Part shown: one piece after another, positions 29,514 through 30,773 of the stretch
Layout: the number at the start of each line of letters is the position of its first letter
Position numbering within the stretch: position 1 is the first letter of the stretch
DNA from: CAZRIP01 sp964600165
GTDB lineage: Bacteria; Elusimicrobiota; Elusimicrobia; UBA1565; UBA9628
DNA: 30,773 bases
NCBI GenBank assembly: GCA_964600165.1
Contig: CAZRIP010000032.1
Coordinates: forward strand, 1 to 30,773
Direction of reading: 5' to 3'
Position numbers and translations under genes: made by a program
The notes under the pieces: model-generated
The model's database searches: none
What the model saw: the letters and a program-made list of their open reading frames with translations, nothing else
What the model was told of the DNA's origin: nothing

Positions 29514-30488
29514 GTGGTAAAAACGAGGACGAACACGAAGAGGGGCCTCGCTTCGGGCGAGCGTTGGGCGATCGTCCTGGCGGGGGGGGAAGGCCGGCGC
29601 TTGAGCCCTCTGACCTTGCTGCGCTTCGGCGAGCACCGGCCGAAGCAGTACTGCGCGTTCCTCGGGCGGCGCTCCATGTTCGAGCACACGATGAGCCGCG
29701 CCGTGAGCCTCGTCGGCGGGCAGCGCGTCGTCACCGTGATCGGACGCGGCCACATGCGGTTTCTCGACTCCCGCGAGTCTTTGTCCGGCTATCTCGTCGA
29801 GCAGCCCTGCGATCGAGACACCGCCGCCGGCATCTTTCTCCCGTTGACTTACGTCCTCGCCTACGACCCGGAGGCGACCGTCGCGATCTTCCCGTCGGAT
29901 CATTTCGTCAACCCCAATCTCGCCTTCCTGCGCTGCATGGAGCGCGCGCTGGAGCTGGCCGAGCGGCCGTCCGGCTGGGTCGTGCTGGCCTCGGCCGTCG
30001 CCGATCGCCCGGAAGTGGAGTACGGCTGGATTCAGTCGGGGGAGCCCGCGCCGGAGGCCGACGGCCTCGGCGCCAGGCGCGTCCTTCAGTTTCACGAGAA
30101 GCCCGACGCGCGCCGCGCGGCCGAGTTCTTGAGCGCCGGCTTTTTTTGGAACACGTTCAACATGGCGGTCAAGGCCAAGGCTCTGTGGGAGCTGGGTCGC
30201 GAGCGGCAGCCTGAGCTCGTCGAGCGCTTCGAGCGGCTGCGGCGCGCGATCGGCTCGGCCGAGGAAGCGCGCGCGCTGGCCGAGATCTATGAGGACATGC
30301 CGCGCGTCAATTTTTCGAAGGGCCTGCTCGAGCGCTGCGCTGAGCGCACGCTCGCGCTTCCGATGACCGGGGTCCAATGGAGCGACTGGGGGCGTCCCGA
30401 GCGCATCGAGGCGACGTTGGCCTCGCTCGCTCGGCCCGCCGCGGCCGCCTTGTCGCCCGCTCCGGCTCCGTCGCTGATTCGCGCTTAA
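29514..30488 (+). CDS. Mannose-1-phosphate guanylyltransferase-like nucleotidyltransferase
   Basis: A 324-residue sugar-phosphate nucleotidyltransferase. The nucleotide loop is AIVLAGGEGRRLSPLT, followed by HRPKQYCAFLGRRSMFEHT. The metal-site motif is FPSDHFV, then VEYGWIQSGE, FHEKPD, and GFFWNTFNMAVKAKALWEL. The order and the PKQ and WNTF motifs fit the GDP-mannose pyrophosphorylase group; the exact sugar is not proved. The start is uncertain: GTG 29514 follows a purine-rich GGGGGTGG about 10 nt upstream and gives a family-like N-terminus. ATG 29427 overlaps the kinase stop as ATGA but adds 29 residues that look non-coding. It sits between the kinase and its likely regulator. No manB or GDP-mannose user is visible. 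Confidence 0.82.
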   Translation: MVKTRTNTKRGLASGERWAIVLAGGEGRRLSPLTLLRFGEHRPKQYCAFLGRRSMFEHTMSRAVSLVGGQRVVTVIGRGHMRFLDSRESLSGYLVEQPCDRDTAAGIFLPLTYVLAYDPEATVAIFPSDHFVNPNLAFLRCMERALELAERPSGWVVLASAVADRPEVEYGWIQSGEPAPEADGLGARRVLQFHEKPDARRAAEFLSAGFFWNTFNMAVKAKALWELGRERQPELVERFERLRRAIGSAEEARALAEIYEDMPRVNFSKGLLERCAERTLALPMTGVQWSDWGRPERIEATLASLARPAAAALSPAPAPSLIRA

Positions 30489-30492
30489 TTGC

Positions 30493-30509
30493 TAAAATAG
30501 GATAGGTGA
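30493..30509 (+). promoter_or_regulatory. -10 box and ribosome binding site of the response regulator
   Basis: TAAAAT (30493-30498) precedes AGGTGA (30504-30509), which is 4 nt from the ATG at 30514. A separate promoter for the regulator is possible; no -35 was recognised. Confidence 0.4.
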
Positions 30510-30513
30510 AAAT

Positions 30514-30773
30514 ATGACCGTCGCCGCCCCCGCTCGTGGAAAAATCCTCGTCGTAGAAGACGAGAAAGACCTCGTCAAGCTGATCCGCTACAACCTGGAA
30601 AAAGAGAACTTCCGGGTCCTGGCGGCCAACGACGCTGAGACGGGCCTGATCGTGGCGCGCAAGCAGCGCCCCGACCTCATCATCCTCGACATCATGCTGC
30701 CCAAGATGGACGGCCTGGGCTTCCTGAGGGCTCTAAGAAAGGAGAGCCAGGTCCCGGTCGTCCTGCTCACGGC
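30514..30773 (+). CDS. OmpR/PhoB-type response regulator, receiver domain (3' end beyond window)
   Basis: The first 86 residues of a response regulator. The receiver domain shows the acidic pocket E15-D16 in ILVVEDEKD, phospho-acceptor D59 in LIILDIMLPKMDG, and T86 in VVLLT at the window end. VVEDEKDLVKLIRYNLEKE and the LDIMLPKMDGL stretch are typical of PhoB-type regulators, whose C-terminal winged-helix DNA-binding domain would lie outside the window. Downstream of the PhoR-like kinase, it probably completes a two-component system interrupted by the nucleotidyltransferase gene. The start is supported by AGGTGA. Confidence 0.88.
   Translation, partial: MTVAAPARGKILVVEDEKDLVKLIRYNLEKENFRVLAANDAETGLIVARKQRPDLIILDIMLPKMDGLGFLRALRKESQVPVVLLT

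Noticed and set aside
1..30773. CRISPR arrays, tRNA/rRNA genes, insertion sequences, prophage genes
   Set aside because: Looked for spaced direct repeats, T-loop-like GGTTCRA sequences, transposase motifs and phage structural genes; none seen.

Overview
The window is a high-GC bacterial chromosomal segment that is almost completely coding. No gene-free stretch exceeds about 160 bases, and many neighbouring genes overlap by ATGA or GTGA. A Pal-type lipoprotein and a PhoR/PhoB-type two-component pair point to a diderm bacterium. No rRNA, tRNA, insertion sequence, phage gene or CRISPR array is visible. The lineage cannot be fixed from the sequence. An uncultured high-GC phylum such as Elusimicrobiota is a low-confidence guess, based on the style of the secreted proteins and the mix of gene families.

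Layout. (1) Bases 1-10443: a Ku gene (NHEJ, cut by the window edge) runs left. A tight five-gene operon runs right: CBS-pair protein, DUF2383 ferritin-like protein, a GlgX-TreY fusion, TreZ and a GH133-type debranching enzyme. (2) 10444-14416: RNase HI with a C-terminal hybrid-binding domain, a CDP-alcohol phosphatidyltransferase, two small coiled-coil genes, and a leftward DUF4279-DUF1338 pair. (3) 14513-21284: a secreted PLD-like protein, a YCII-domain fragment, a MurG-like glycosyltransferase, MalQ and GlgB. (4) 21285-27766: a LysR regulator, Pal, a ClC channel, and a divergent operon of an unknown membrane protein, a membrane-anchored cyclophilin-like protein and a second ClC carrying a CBS tail. 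(5) 27767-30773: a PhoR-like kinase behind a possible Pho box, a sugar-phosphate nucleotidyltransferase, and the start of a PhoB-like regulator.

Function. GlgB, GlgX, GH133, MalQ, TreY and TreZ together form a glycogen-to-trehalose circuit: branch, debranch, disproportionate, isomerise the reducing end, release trehalose. The synthetic genes glgA and glgC are not in the window. Trehalose, a CBS sensor, a ferritin-like protein and Ku side by side suggest a desiccation or stress island (inference).

The most notable structural signal is a recurring promoter geometry. A TANAAT -10 box lies exactly 6 nt (once 5 nt) before the start codon of six unrelated genes on both strands, none with a Shine-Dalgarno sequence, which predicts widespread leaderless mRNAs. 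Other points of interest are a 19-bp palindrome flanked by a 6-bp direct repeat just upstream of the RNase H gene, and a 9-C tract that probably breaks the end of the PLD gene. ClC1 has Val and ClC2 has Leu where antiporters carry the proton glutamate.
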